A program made the position numbers and the translations under genes. From contig PNAJ01000009.1 in the NCBI GenBank assembly GCA_003170295.1, positions 369 to 44,191 on the forward strand: a DNA stretch of 43,823 nt, written 5' to 3'. The stretch comes from Bryobacterales bacterium (GTDB lineage Bacteria > Acidobacteriota > Terriglobia > Bryobacterales > Bryobacteraceae). The notes under the pieces were generated by a model. That model was given only the letters and a program-made list of their open reading frames with translations. It made no database searches and was not told the DNA's origin. Below are positions 25,642 to 34,157 of the stretch, in pieces (within the stretch, counting starts at the first letter, position 1; every line of letters starts with the position of its first letter).

Positions 25642-26850
25642 ATGGATCATGCCGAAGCTCCCGGGGCGCCTCAAACCAATGGGGCGGAGGGCCATCGCCC
25701 GGCTCGCGTTCCAGAAGACACTATTCGAGAAGAACTCGCGCGTGTGCTCAGCAGCCACGAATTCCGCACCAGCAAGCGGAGTCAGGATTTTCTACGCTAC
25801 GCCGTCGAGAACACCCTCAGCGGACACACCGATCTTCTGAAAGAACGCACTATCGGAATCGAGGTCTTTGGCCGCTCGACCAGCTATGAGCCGAGCGATG
25901 ACGCCACGGTACGCGTCAAAGCGGGCGACGTGCGCAAGCGGCTCGGAATTTATTACGCCGAGCAGGGGTCTCAGAACCCCGTCCGCATCGAGCTCCCGGC
26001 TGGCACTTATGTCCCCGAATTCAGATGGGAACTGGCGCGCCCTGTGGCGACCGTTGTCGAGCACGAAATTTCCGCCCACATCGCTCCCCGGCGAAAATTC
26101 GGGTGGTTGGCCGCCGCCGCGCTAGTTTGTGTTGGTATCGCCGCGGCGGTTTGGATGCGGACGCGACCCACCCCTGTGATCGACCAGTTTTGGTCCCCCG
26201 TGCTGAACAGCACGTCGCCGGTATCTTTATGCGTGGCGTACGTGCCCGTGTTCGGTTTGGACCACGATCCGGGTTCCGCCAAACCGGTTCGCACGGAGGA
26301 TTTTGTATCCCTCACGGACCAATTCGTGGGCGGAGGAGATTTGATCGCGACATCCAGGCTGAGCGCTATGCTCACCAGGATGGAGAGGCCGTACCGCTTG
26401 CGAATTGGCAGCGACGTATCTTTTCACGATCTTCGCACCGCGCCTGCAATCCTGATCGGTTATTCCTATACGCGCTGGAAAGAAATCAGCAGCCAACTTC
26501 GGTTTTTTATCGATGCGTCACGCAATCCGATCGGAATCACCGATTTCGGACATCCCACCGAGTTCTCGCTCCCCAATTTGCCTCCGGACCGCCGCACGAA
26601 TGAGGACTACGCGATCGTGTCGAGGGTTTTCCATCCCGATACGCACGCGATGCTGGTGGAATTGGCGGGCATCACCCAGTACGGAACCGATGCCGCCGCC
26701 GACCTGGTAACCAATCCGGATCTGATGGCGGAGGCCCTGCATGGCGCCCCGGCCGATTGGCGAAGCAAGAATCTGCAACTCGTCATACACGTCAAAGTCA
26801 TTTCAGGTACGCCTAGTTCTCCCAAAGTCGTGGCGACACACTTCTGGTAG
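25642..26850 (+). CDS. membrane-anchored winged-helix-like regulator (ToxR/CadC-like layout)
   Basis: A 402-residue protein in three parts. Residues about 24-130 form a conserved acidobacterial DNA-binding-like module (FRTSKRSQDFLRYAVENTL, LLKERTIGIEVFGR, DATVRVKAGDVRKRLGIYY, VRIELPAGTYVPEF). Residues about 153-172 form one transmembrane helix (FGWLAAAALVCVGIAAAVW). The rest is an extracytoplasmic domain with no recognised family. The layout fits a one-component membrane regulator that senses outside and binds DNA inside. The start is ATG 25642 after AAGGGGGG. It is divergent from the PIG-L/GH20 operon, with the shared element between them, so it is the natural candidate to act on both copies and on itself (inference). 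The module is better known by sequence conservation than by experiment. Confidence 0.65.
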   Translation: MDHAEAPGAPQTNGAEGHRPARVPEDTIREELARVLSSHEFRTSKRSQDFLRYAVENTLSGHTDLLKERTIGIEVFGRSTSYEPSDDATVRVKAGDVRKRLGIYYAEQGSQNPVRIELPAGTYVPEFRWELARPVATVVEHEISAHIAPRRKFGWLAAAALVCVGIAAAVWMRTRPTPVIDQFWSPVLNSTSPVSLCVAYVPVFGLDHDPGSAKPVRTEDFVSLTDQFVGGGDLIATSRLSAMLTRMERPYRLRIGSDVSFHDLRTAPAILIGYSYTRWKEISSQLRFFIDASRNPIGITDFGHPTEFSLPNLPPDRRTNEDYAIVSRVFHPDTHAMLVELAGITQYGTDAAADLVTNPDLMAEALHGAPADWRSKNLQLVIHVKVISGTPSSPKVVATHFW

Positions 26851-26930
26851 GCTGACGCGCAATTCGACACGACACTATTCGAAATCTGTGACATAATTGG
26901 GACGACTTCAGTTACCGAGAGGGTACGAAC

Positions 26931-28145
26931 ATGAAGACTTTGGCTTTGTTTCTTCTCCTCGGAGCCATCTCAACCGTTCACCTGACGGCCCAGGTCGGAA
27001 CATCGCCGACCACGGGCAGCGGTGGACAAACCAGCGTCCAGGCAAACCCGAGTCTGGGTTCCGGGGGCGGAGCGATGGGGCCGAGTACCTCCCGGCCCAT
27101 TTACATTTCCGGCAAAGTTGTCATCCAGGACGGCTCAGCGGTTTCGCAAGTCACCATCGAGAGAGTGTGCGGCGGAGTCGCCAAGACAGTTGCGTACACC
27201 GATTCCAATGGGCACTTCAGTTTTCAATGGGGCGATCGCAATATGATCGTCACCGATGCGTCCGACGCCGGCTCGGGTCGCACCCGAGATTCCAACTCCG
27301 CCGGATTTGGCAGTGCTCAATCCGCAGGCGGCGGGAACGCACTGGCTAGCGATCCGTTCGGGAACCGCATGATGAATTGCAAATTGCGGGCGAACGTGGC
27401 GGGGTTTACCTCCGACTCAGTCGACTTGTTCAATCGCCGGACTGCCGATAGTCCTGACATTGGAACGATCGTCCTCCATCGCATCGCGGGTGTCGAAGGA
27501 TCGTCCATCAGCGTGACGTCCTTGATGGCTCCCAAAGACGCGAAGAAAGCCTACGAGCATGGCCTGCAGTTGCTATTGAAAAACAAATCCAACGACGCCG
27601 TGAAGGATTTCGAAAAAGCGGTAGCCGTCTACCCCGGATACGCGGACGCATGGGTGAGCCTGGGAAAACTGCGCCTGGAGCGGCAAGCGATTGGACCGGC
27701 GCGCGCCGCGATGCTGAAGGCGATGGAATCCGATCCGAAGCTGGTCGCGCCGTACATTGAGCTCGGTCTGCTGGCCGCGAAAGATGCGAATTGGCAGGAG
27801 TCCGGCAGGTATCTGGATCGCGCCGTCGAACTTGATCCGGTCGACTTTCCGCAGGCCTGGTACGCCGATGCGGTGGCGAACTTCAACCTCGGGAAATACG
27901 ACGCGGCGGAAAAAAGCGCGCGCGCGGCTGTGAAACTGGACCCGAGGCACGCCAACCCTCGATCCGGCTATTTGCTGGGGCTGGTACTGGCCGAGAAGCA
28001 GAGTTACGCGGATGCGGCCGCTGAGTTGACCACCTATATAAAACTCGCGCCCAATGCACCAGATGTGACGCAGGCAAAGGATCGGCTAGGAGAACTTGAG
28101 AAGATGGCCGGTGTGACAAAGCAGGAGCCGGCGATTCGGCCGTGA
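26931..28145 (+). CDS. secreted TPR protein with N-terminal carboxypeptidase-regulatory-like domain
   Basis: A 404-residue protein. The signal peptide ends STVHLTAQ. A Gly/Ser-rich linker (TGSGGQTSVQ, GSGGGAMGPS) leads to a beta-sandwich domain (YISGKVVIQDGSAVSQVTIE, TDSNGHFSFQWGD). Residues about 205-395 hold tetratricopeptide repeats (KKAYEHGLQLLLKNKSNDAV, YADAWVSLGKLRLER, DFPQAWYADAVANFNLGKY). ATG 26931 is preceded by GAGAGGG. Its last bases overlap the next gene (GTGA), so the two are coupled. It probably scaffolds protein contacts in the periplasm or at the outer surface; no enzyme signature is visible. Confidence 0.75.
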   Translation: MKTLALFLLLGAISTVHLTAQVGTSPTTGSGGQTSVQANPSLGSGGGAMGPSTSRPIYISGKVVIQDGSAVSQVTIERVCGGVAKTVAYTDSNGHFSFQWGDRNMIVTDASDAGSGRTRDSNSAGFGSAQSAGGGNALASDPFGNRMMNCKLRANVAGFTSDSVDLFNRRTADSPDIGTIVLHRIAGVEGSSISVTSLMAPKDAKKAYEHGLQLLLKNKSNDAVKDFEKAVAVYPGYADAWVSLGKLRLERQAIGPARAAMLKAMESDPKLVAPYIELGLLAAKDANWQESGRYLDRAVELDPVDFPQAWYADAVANFNLGKYDAAEKSARAAVKLDPRHANPRSGYLLGLVLAEKQSYADAAAELTTYIKLAPNAPDVTQAKDRLGELEKMAGVTKQEPAIRP

Positions 28146-29965
28146 GCGGTGGCCGACGCTCTCTCGGATTGGGCATGACCCTTGCAACCTTCGGTGGCAT
28201 TTTTCTTGCCCTTGCCGCGCAGAGCACCACGACGGACGCAAATGAGTTATTGGCCCGCGGCGTCCAACTGATTCCATCGAAACCCGCCGAGGCCGTGAAG
28301 TTGTTGCAGCAGGCGCTGCGCCTCGATCCCGAACTTCCCGCGGTGCAGTATCAGTTGGGCATTGCGTTGCACGCGATCGGCGATGAGGCGGATGCGGAGG
28401 CCGAATTGCGCGAGGCGGTGAGACGCACACCAGGTTCCGCCGCGGCTCACAACTATCTGGGCATCGTGCTGTTTCAGATGGGAGACGCGAAGGGCGCACG
28501 GGAGGAGTTTCGTGCCGCCGCAACGCTCGAACCGAAGGATCCGAATGCGCATTTCAATCTGGGCGAGGCGTTTGCCCGCACGGGCGAAAGCCTAAACGCA
28601 CTGGAGGAACTTCGAGTAGCGGCAGGGCTTACGCCCGGCGACACCGGCCTCGCGCGCCTGGTCAAATCCGTCGAAGCCGCGCTGGCGCCGTCTGACGCCA
28701 CCATCAAGATCGACGTCAGGCAGGTGCTGGTTCCCGCGGTCGTGACCGATCGGGATGGCCATCACGTGACGGGTCTCACGCAGGCGGATTTCAGAGTCTT
28801 CGAGGATGGCGTGGAGCAGAAAATTACGGCGTTCAGCGTGGAGAGCTCGGGCGTGGCGGAGACCGCGGCGAAGAGTGAGCCTGCGACGGCGGCTCCTGTA
28901 ACTTCATCGGCTCCGCGATCCGTACCACTGCACGCCGCCGTCCGCCGTACGTACATGATTTGCATCGATACGCTTCACGCATCTTTCAATAATTTCGTAG
29001 CCGCGCGGGAAGCGCTGGTGAAGCTTTTCGAGCGGGAGCATTCCGACGATTCGCAATACGTGGTGGTTGCTTTGGGCGCTTCCGCGGAGATGGTGCTCAA
29101 TGTGACGCGCGACCCTTCGGCGGTCCTGGCGGTCTTTCAGAGTAAGCGTCTGCAGAAGATCTTCCTCGAGGGCCAGATGGGCGGATTGAGTGGGGAGATG
29201 GAGCGGTTCCGGCGCGATCTTCTTGAAACACGCGTAGCGTGCAATCTCGTTGGGCAGGACAGGGTATTCCAGGGGAAATGCGAGACCGGGATGGCGCGGG
29301 CGAACATGCAATCGGCGCAAATCGCCGAAGCGGAGCGCACGCTGACCATCGGATTCCTGCGGGAGTTCCGCGCTTTGATTTCACAACTCGCGCGCGCCCG
29401 GGACCGGCGAACCGTGGTCCTGATTTCGGACGGCTTCGGGATCGAGCCTGGCCGTGAAGCGTATGCTCTGGTGAACGCGTATTTCCCGTTCGCGTCTCAC
29501 TGCCTGGTACCGCCGAATGTCAATTGCCCGCGAAGCGGCCAAATCACAACCATCCGCATGCAGGATGAGTTCGAGCCGATTCTGCAACTCGCGGCGAGGA
29601 GCAACATTACCATCGACACGATCGATTCGAGGGGATTATATGGCCAGGCGGCGTTCGATGCATCGAGTCATGGAAATCCCCCAAATGTGGACGGCGCGGT
29701 GGGGCGGACCGAGCGGGACGCGGCTGCTGCGAACGGCAATACGCTCGCCGAAATCGCTGCGGCGACCGGCGGCACGGCTTTCCACGACAGTAATAACCTG
29801 CTGGCCGGCCTGCAGCGCGCCTTCGCCGATGGCCGCGACTACTACACGATCGCGTATGTTTCGGGCAATGCAAATCTTGACGGGAAGTTTCGCGCGATTA
29901 CGGTGCGGGTTCCGAATCGCAAGGTGGTGGTGAACGCGAAGCGCGGTTACTGGGGCGCCCAATAA
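28142..29965 (+). CDS. TPR plus VWFA-related acidobacterial domain protein, secreted
   Basis: A 607-residue protein. The signal-like segment is LATFGGIFLALAAQ. TPRs fill about residues 33-185 (AEAVKLLQQALRLDPELPAV, AAHNYLGIVLFQMGDAKGAR, NAHFNLGEAFARTGES). The rest is the VWFA-related domain described from Acidobacteria: VLVPAVVTDRDGHHVTGL, DFRVFEDGVEQKITAF, and near residue 274 CIDTLHASF, a MIDAS-like D-x-x-x-x-S. It ends RAITVRVPNRKVV and GYWGAQ. The start is GTG 28142 in a GTGA overlap with the upstream stop; ATG 28175 is possible. Its 3' end overlaps the convergent paralogue by 19 bp. Its cellular role is unknown; adhesion or protein binding is inferred from the fold. Confidence 0.8.
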   Translation: MSGGRRSLGLGMTLATFGGIFLALAAQSTTTDANELLARGVQLIPSKPAEAVKLLQQALRLDPELPAVQYQLGIALHAIGDEADAEAELREAVRRTPGSAAAHNYLGIVLFQMGDAKGAREEFRAAATLEPKDPNAHFNLGEAFARTGESLNALEELRVAAGLTPGDTGLARLVKSVEAALAPSDATIKIDVRQVLVPAVVTDRDGHHVTGLTQADFRVFEDGVEQKITAFSVESSGVAETAAKSEPATAAPVTSSAPRSVPLHAAVRRTYMICIDTLHASFNNFVAAREALVKLFEREHSDDSQYVVVALGASAEMVLNVTRDPSAVLAVFQSKRLQKIFLEGQMGGLSGEMERFRRDLLETRVACNLVGQDRVFQGKCETGMARANMQSAQIAEAERTLTIGFLREFRALISQLARARDRRTVVLISDGFGIEPGREAYALVNAYFPFASHCLVPPNVNCPRSGQITTIRMQDEFEPILQLAARSNITIDTIDSRGLYGQAAFDASSHGNPPNVDGAVGRTERDAAAANGNTLAEIAAATGGTAFHDSNNLLAGLQRAFADGRDYYTIAYVSGNANLDGKFRAITVRVPNRKVVVNAKRGYWGAQ

Positions 29966-29967
29966 CC
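29945..29967. other. palindromic overlap coding the same C-terminal motif on both strands
   Basis: A 23-bp near-palindrome (GGTTAC at one end, GTTATT on the other strand, centre GGGGCGCCC) contains both stop codons: TAA for the plus gene at 29963-29965 and TTA at 29947-29949 for the minus gene. Plus reads GYWGAQ-stop and minus reads GYWAPQ-stop. It can fold as a hairpin and may also end transcription from both sides. Confidence 0.75.
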
Positions 29968-31260
29968 CAATTTCGCGCGGAGGTTCAGCTTCTTGTCCGC
30001 TACCGCAACCACAATGCTCCGATACTTGCCATCGCGTGATTTATTCTTCGGCGTGTACGCAAGCACGTAGTACTCGCGGCCGTCGGCGAGCGCGCTGCGG
30101 AATTGTTTCAGCATATCGCTTCCGTCATGGAAGTGGACGCCGCCGGTCGATCGCGCGAGTTGCTCCATCGGGGCGCTCTCTTGAGATGTAAACGGATTTG
30201 CCTTTGGATCCGGGGTACTCTGCACGGGGCCGCTTCTGGTTGTGGCAGGCCTGTTGGTGCCCAACATACTGTACCCGCCGCCAGTGCCGCCTGAAGCGCT
30301 GGCGTCCATTGATCCGGCGCTTGCGAGAGAGGCCGTGGCGCCACCGCGCGAGTCGACTGTATCGATCGTTACATTGTGCTCGGAGGCAACTTTCAACGCC
30401 TCCCGCAGATGCTCAGCGTTACTGGAATCGTTCAGCTTGAACTGGGGACGATTCGGCAGATAAGCCGACACGGCGGCATAAAACTCCCGCTTCGGGTTGA
30501 GGTTGAATCCGTCGGAAACGAGGATGAGCGTGCGTCCCGTGGGCAACTTCGCCAGCTCCTCCACAACCTTCGTGAATTGCTCGAGCAATCCGTTGGTGGG
30601 CGCGGTCCAGCGCTCCGCGTCCGCGTCGACGCTCTGCTTCAGCGTGTCGATCTCAGAATCGCAACTGCCTTGATTGGGCCGGGTCCCGCAGCCGCACCGC
30701 TTGCAAAATTCGCCCATGCGGGTCCCGATGTTTTGGAGCTGGGCCAATAGAGCGGAAGCGTCAAGCCCTCCCATCGCGTTTTGAAACGCTGCGCCACGCA
30801 GCTTCAGAAGGATCGCGAGGGGGCTGCTGGTTGCCGCCTGCAGAACCTGCAGTTGACGGCCAATGCCGATGAGGACATATTGAGCGTCGGCGGGTTTTTC
30901 TTTATCGAAAAGGTTCTCCAGAGCTTCGCGCGTCCGTGCGGCACTGGCAAGTGAGGCGTGAAGCGTGTCGATGCAGATTACAAAGGTGTGCCGCGGACCG
31001 GTGTGCGCGGACGCCGACTTCGAGAGCGCCGCGATGTCGTCGACCGATCCGGCGGTGCCGCTCGAAAAAGACGCGATCTCCTGTTGCACACCATCTTCAA
31101 AGATCTGGAAATCATGGGCGTGAAGCCCGCTGACGTGGTGACCTTTTTTATCGGTCACGACGACCGGCACCAACACCTGTTGCACGTCGAGCCGGATGGT
31201 CGTGTCCTGTTGAGCGCACAAACTCCAAGCCGCGATGACGAGGATCAAGCGTGGATGCAT
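29947..31260 (-). CDS. VWFA-related acidobacterial domain protein, secreted
   Basis: A 437-residue paralogue of the facing gene, without its TPRs. The signal peptide is MHPRLILVIAAWSLCAQQ. The domain begins at once: VLVPVVVTDKKGHHVSGL, DFQIFEDGVQQEIASF, and CIDTLHASL near residue 95 (MIDAS-like). A cysteine-rich stretch, CKRCGCGTRPNQGSC, may form disulphides. A Gly/Ser/Ala-rich low-complexity part (ASASGGTGGGYSML) precedes the final YYVLAYTPKNKSRDGKYRSI and GYWAPQ. No ribosome-binding site precedes ATG 31260, so the message may be leaderless. The convergent arrangement with its paralogue and the shared coding palindrome suggest an inverted duplication. Confidence 0.8.
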   Translation of the reverse strand: MHPRLILVIAAWSLCAQQDTTIRLDVQQVLVPVVVTDKKGHHVSGLHAHDFQIFEDGVQQEIASFSSGTAGSVDDIAALSKSASAHTGPRHTFVICIDTLHASLASAARTREALENLFDKEKPADAQYVLIGIGRQLQVLQAATSSPLAILLKLRGAAFQNAMGGLDASALLAQLQNIGTRMGEFCKRCGCGTRPNQGSCDSEIDTLKQSVDADAERWTAPTNGLLEQFTKVVEELAKLPTGRTLILVSDGFNLNPKREFYAAVSAYLPNRPQFKLNDSSNAEHLREALKVASEHNVTIDTVDSRGGATASLASAGSMDASASGGTGGGYSMLGTNRPATTRSGPVQSTPDPKANPFTSQESAPMEQLARSTGGVHFHDGSDMLKQFRSALADGREYYVLAYTPKNKSRDGKYRSIVVAVADKKLNLRAKLGYWAPQ

Positions 31261-31707
31261 TGGTTAACTTATGACGATTTAAGCATACCTCCAGCCAGTC
31301 CCGCCAACTCGCTCTGGTTTTTCAAGCACCTTTCTCAAAACTTAGTATCGGACGCGCGCCCTTTAGCTGCTTTATTTACCCTTCCACAACTGGAAGCTAC
31401 GAGCGTAACCCCGTCCGCCTAGGGACCAGTCGTTGACTGGCAGCAATCCAACGCACACGAACCCATCGACGGTTGTACTAGTATTCCGCCGACCGGTCGA
31501 TCCAGCTCTCCGTTGAAAGAGCGCCCGGACTCCTTGCTTAGAATTTAATGCGAGAGCTGTCTATCGAAGGTGAGTGGAAGCGGGAAGTGGCTCAAGGCGA
31601 AGGAAATAGAGTTTTAGATTTCAGTGTGAAAAGATGACAGGCGGAACCGCCTGTCCCACCTCCGCGCACGGCTATTCGCAGTATCATAGGCTTTAAGTTG
31701 TTAATTT
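31261..31707. other. 447-bp divergent intergenic region, no gene seen
   Basis: This separates starts at 31260 (minus) and 31708 (plus). No reading frame with family signals or a ribosome-binding site was found. It holds small inverted repeats: CTTCC-ACAACT-GGAAG (31381-31396), CCAGTC-GTT-GACTGG (31426-31440) and the repeat-family hairpin at 31636. A TATCAT box (31682-31687) could serve the plus gene. The stretch is long enough for a small RNA, but nothing proves one. Confidence 0.5.
31636..31661. repeat. hairpin repeat with CCACCT tail
   Basis: GACAGGCGG-AA-CCGCCTGTC, a perfect 9-bp stem, followed by CCACCT. It is nearly the same unit as 9500-9525. Here it lies between divergent starts, so it cannot be a terminator for either neighbour, which supports a mobile or REP-like origin. 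Confidence 0.7.
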
Positions 31708-32862
31708 ATGCGCCTTGCCGAGTTGAAGGGCCGCAATTCCCACGAAATTTCGCAGGCGATTTCGCTTAGCCGCCGGAACTTCCTTCGCACCGTAACGGGC
31801 GCGGGCTCCGCCGTCGCGTTGCGCGGCATGGCGGCCTCGAAAAATCGCAAAGCCGTGGTCGTCACATTCGGGGGCGGCGCGCGCGACGACGAAACGTTCA
31901 TGCCGGATGGCCAGGAAAACATCCCGCATCTCCTGAATGAACTCATGCCGCAGGCTACCTTCTTAACGAACGTGGTCAACCAGGGCATTCTCGGACATTA
32001 CGTGGCGACGGCCAGCATCGCCACTGGCGCCTATGAGACATTCAACAACTTCGCCGCCGTCTCCCCTAACAATCCAACCGTCTTCGAGTATTTCCGCAAA
32101 GACCTGAAACGTCCCGCTACGGACGCCTGGGTGGTGGCGCCCAGCAATGGATTCGCGCGCATTGGCGAAAGCGCCCATAAGCTCTACGGTCCGGGGCTCG
32201 GGGCCGGCGTCATTCTTCCGAAGCGCCTGCTTTCCGCCGCGCTCTCATCGGCGTCGGACGGCGCACGCTATCAACATCTGCTTCGCGACAACTACGAAAC
32301 GCCGCTTTACGCGCCCTCGCTCGCTGGCCACCAGATCGAACTGGACCAGATGGCCGAGGTTCTGAAGCTCTCCGTCGACGACTTCGCGGCGCACGCACGC
32401 AATCTGGTCAGCCCGGACGAACTCTCGGTATATATCGCGAGGCAGCTTATGCGCCAGCTCTCGCCCAGCCTGCTATGGGTCACGCTGCACGACATCGATA
32501 TCGCGCACTCCGGCACTTTTTCTCTCTACGTCGACGGCATAAAACGCTCCGACCGCTTGTGCGCGGAACTTTGGCAGGCCATCCAGAAGGATCCGGAATA
32601 CGCGAATAAGACGACGATGTTCATCCTGCCGGATTTCGGCCGCGACTCCGACATCGATTCCGGCGGCAACGGCTTCCAGCATCACCGCACCGGCGACGCA
32701 CTTTCGCGCACTACATGGATGATGGTTCTGGGGCCGGACGTAAAACAGAACGTCGTTGTCGATCGCCGCGTCGAATCGATTGACCTGATACCGACTCTCG
32801 GCGTGTACTTCGGCTTCGACGCGCGTCTCTCTACCGGCAAACCCATTGCGGAGGTGGCTTGA
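31708..32862 (+). CDS. Tat-exported alkaline-phosphatase-superfamily protein
   Basis: A 384-residue protein with a twin-arginine motif (SRRNFLRTVTGAGSA, residues 21-35). The fold signature is that of the alkaline phosphatase/phosphoglycerate mutase/sulfatase superfamily. FGGGARDDETF gives an early acidic cluster, ATASIATGAYETF a possible nucleophile Ser/Thr, HDIDIAHSGTF then YVDGIKRSDRL the D...H metal motif, LPDFGRDSD the next metal motif and FQHHRTGD the last histidines. Members cleave phosphate or sulfate esters; the substrate is not predictable. It lacks a ribosome-binding site. It starts a co-directional set (three bases before the next gene) that also contains TPR and CRTAC1-like products. 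Confidence 0.65.
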   Translation: MRLAELKGRNSHEISQAISLSRRNFLRTVTGAGSAVALRGMAASKNRKAVVVTFGGGARDDETFMPDGQENIPHLLNELMPQATFLTNVVNQGILGHYVATASIATGAYETFNNFAAVSPNNPTVFEYFRKDLKRPATDAWVVAPSNGFARIGESAHKLYGPGLGAGVILPKRLLSAALSSASDGARYQHLLRDNYETPLYAPSLAGHQIELDQMAEVLKLSVDDFAAHARNLVSPDELSVYIARQLMRQLSPSLLWVTLHDIDIAHSGTFSLYVDGIKRSDRLCAELWQAIQKDPEYANKTTMFILPDFGRDSDIDSGGNGFQHHRTGDALSRTTWMMVLGPDVKQNVVVDRRVESIDLIPTLGVYFGFDARLSTGKPIAEVA

Positions 32863-32865
32863 GCC

Positions 32866-34068
32866 ATGCTCCCAAGCCAGTTAACCGCCGGCAGTTTCAG
32901 TGGATATCCCACTGAAGCTCGGCAACTCGCGGGCAAGAACATCGCGCTGCTTCAACGTCTGCCCCTCGCATTTCTTCCGTTGCTGCTGCGCGAACTGATC
33001 GTCTATGACTGGAAATTCCCAGCCGAACGAGTGGATCTCGGCCGGCAGTTCACATATCTCGGGACCCTGGCAGGCGGTGCGTTCGAGAAAGCCATGTCCG
33101 CCTTCGCGCAACTAAAGCTCGCGCGCGAACTGGAGCAGACCGATTGGGTGAACTCCCCGGCTATCTTTTCGGAACAGCTCTCGGCGCATTTGTGGGCCAC
33201 GCATCAGATTGATACTTTTCGTGCGGCGGCGGTCGAGTACGTTCAGAAAGTTTCGGCGTCGGCTGCCGATCCGGCGTTGCCTACGCATAGGCTGGGCATC
33301 GCGATCATTGGGCAGGGAGTCGCGAAGAACGACTACCGGCTGTTCCGAAAACTCCGTCCGCAGGGCGTTTATTTCACGCAGGTCAAGCATACCGGCGGCA
33401 TACAGGTCCTGCTCGATGCCGTTGCGGCGCGTGCCAAAGCGCATCCCGTCCCTTACGGCCATTGGTATATCGATGGCGGCGCTAGCGTTGGCGTCCCCGA
33501 AAGCGTGACGCGAATTTCGTACAACGCGCTCTCCGGGCCGCGCACTACGCTCCAGAATCGGATGCAAAAAACGTACGAGGCGGCCGTGTTCGATCCCGAG
33601 GCCTTCCGCACCATGCTGGCGCGGATCAAGCCCGAAGAAGCCGGTCTCACCAGCGGTGACGACGTGCTCAAACGCTTCCAGCTCAGTCTGCTGACGGAAG
33701 GTTCGGGAACGCAAGTCTTCTCGACGACATTCGTTCAATGGGCCGCGCGGGAGGCGCTGCGCCGCGCCCAGCCCCTGACGATTGTCACTCGCTTCGCGCC
33801 GCGGCAGCGAGAGAACCAAATGAACGAACTGCTCGCCGAACATCAGCGCAAGCCGGAACTCGACGCCCAAGGTTCGTTGATCGATGCCGATATGGGGGCC
33901 TACTATACGTGGCTCAATCAGCAGCGTCTACCCGGGGAGGAGAAATCGGCGTTTCTCGCGTGGTTTGAGGCTCACGGCGAAGCGGTAGCCATCGCGCCGG
34001 GATTCGAACGAGGGAAACGTTCCGACGCGGCCATTGAGTTGGCTGATCTTATGTCGCGGATTGCTTGA
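32866..34068 (+). CDS. protein of unknown function, cytoplasmic
   Basis: A 400-residue protein with no signal peptide or clear membrane helix. The N-terminal half is helical (LLQRLPLAFLPLLLREL, FTYLGTLAGGAFEKAMSAFA). The middle has a beta-alpha region (THRLGIAIIGQGVAKNDYRL, QGVYFTQVKHTGGIQVLLD, YGHWYIDGGASVGV). The C-terminal half is helical and charged. I do not recognise the family; the IIGQG and WYIDGG motifs could be ligand sites. It starts three bases after the phosphatase-superfamily gene, with GGAGG 12 bases upstream, so the two are expressed together; an exported partner next to a cytosolic one is notable. Confidence 0.7.
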   Translation: MLPSQLTAGSFSGYPTEARQLAGKNIALLQRLPLAFLPLLLRELIVYDWKFPAERVDLGRQFTYLGTLAGGAFEKAMSAFAQLKLARELEQTDWVNSPAIFSEQLSAHLWATHQIDTFRAAAVEYVQKVSASAADPALPTHRLGIAIIGQGVAKNDYRLFRKLRPQGVYFTQVKHTGGIQVLLDAVAARAKAHPVPYGHWYIDGGASVGVPESVTRISYNALSGPRTTLQNRMQKTYEAAVFDPEAFRTMLARIKPEEAGLTSGDDVLKRFQLSLLTEGSGTQVFSTTFVQWAAREALRRAQPLTIVTRFAPRQRENQMNELLAEHQRKPELDAQGSLIDADMGAYYTWLNQQRLPGEEKSAFLAWFEAHGEAVAIAPGFERGKRSDAAIELADLMSRIA

Positions 34069-34093
34069 GCGACTTTCGTTCGGTCAAACCGGA

Positions 34094-34133
34094 CATCGGC
34101 TATAGCCGATGCTGCAAGCTGAAGCTCGCGCCA
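34094..34133. repeat. two adjacent hairpins in a short intergenic gap
   Basis: CATCGGCTATAGCCGATG (34094-34111) is a perfect 18-bp palindrome. GCAAGCT-GA-AGCTCGC (34114-34129, one mismatch) with tail GCCAC follows. It lies within the 89-bp gap between two co-directional genes and again ends with the GCCAC-type tail. Confidence 0.6.
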
Positions 34134-34143
34134 CAAACGGACG

Positions 34144-34149
34144 TAAAAT
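34144..34149 (+). promoter_or_regulatory. -10-like box just before a start codon
   Basis: TAAAAT lies eight bases before ATG 34158, with no Shine-Dalgarno sequence between. With the usual spacing, transcription would start at or next to the ATG. There is no clear -35 box. It would give the TPR gene an internal promoter in the operon. Confidence 0.4.
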
Positions 34150-34157
34150 GGGACTCG

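Noticed and set aside
31261..31707. Possible structured RNA or small gene in the divergent gap
   Set aside because: Only short scattered inverted repeats were seen, with no recognisable riboswitch or RNA family pattern.
34065..34157. N-terminal extension of the TPR gene from 34065
   Set aside because: It would translate through two hairpin repeats and lacks similarity to TPRs; ATG 34158 opens the hydrophobic leader.
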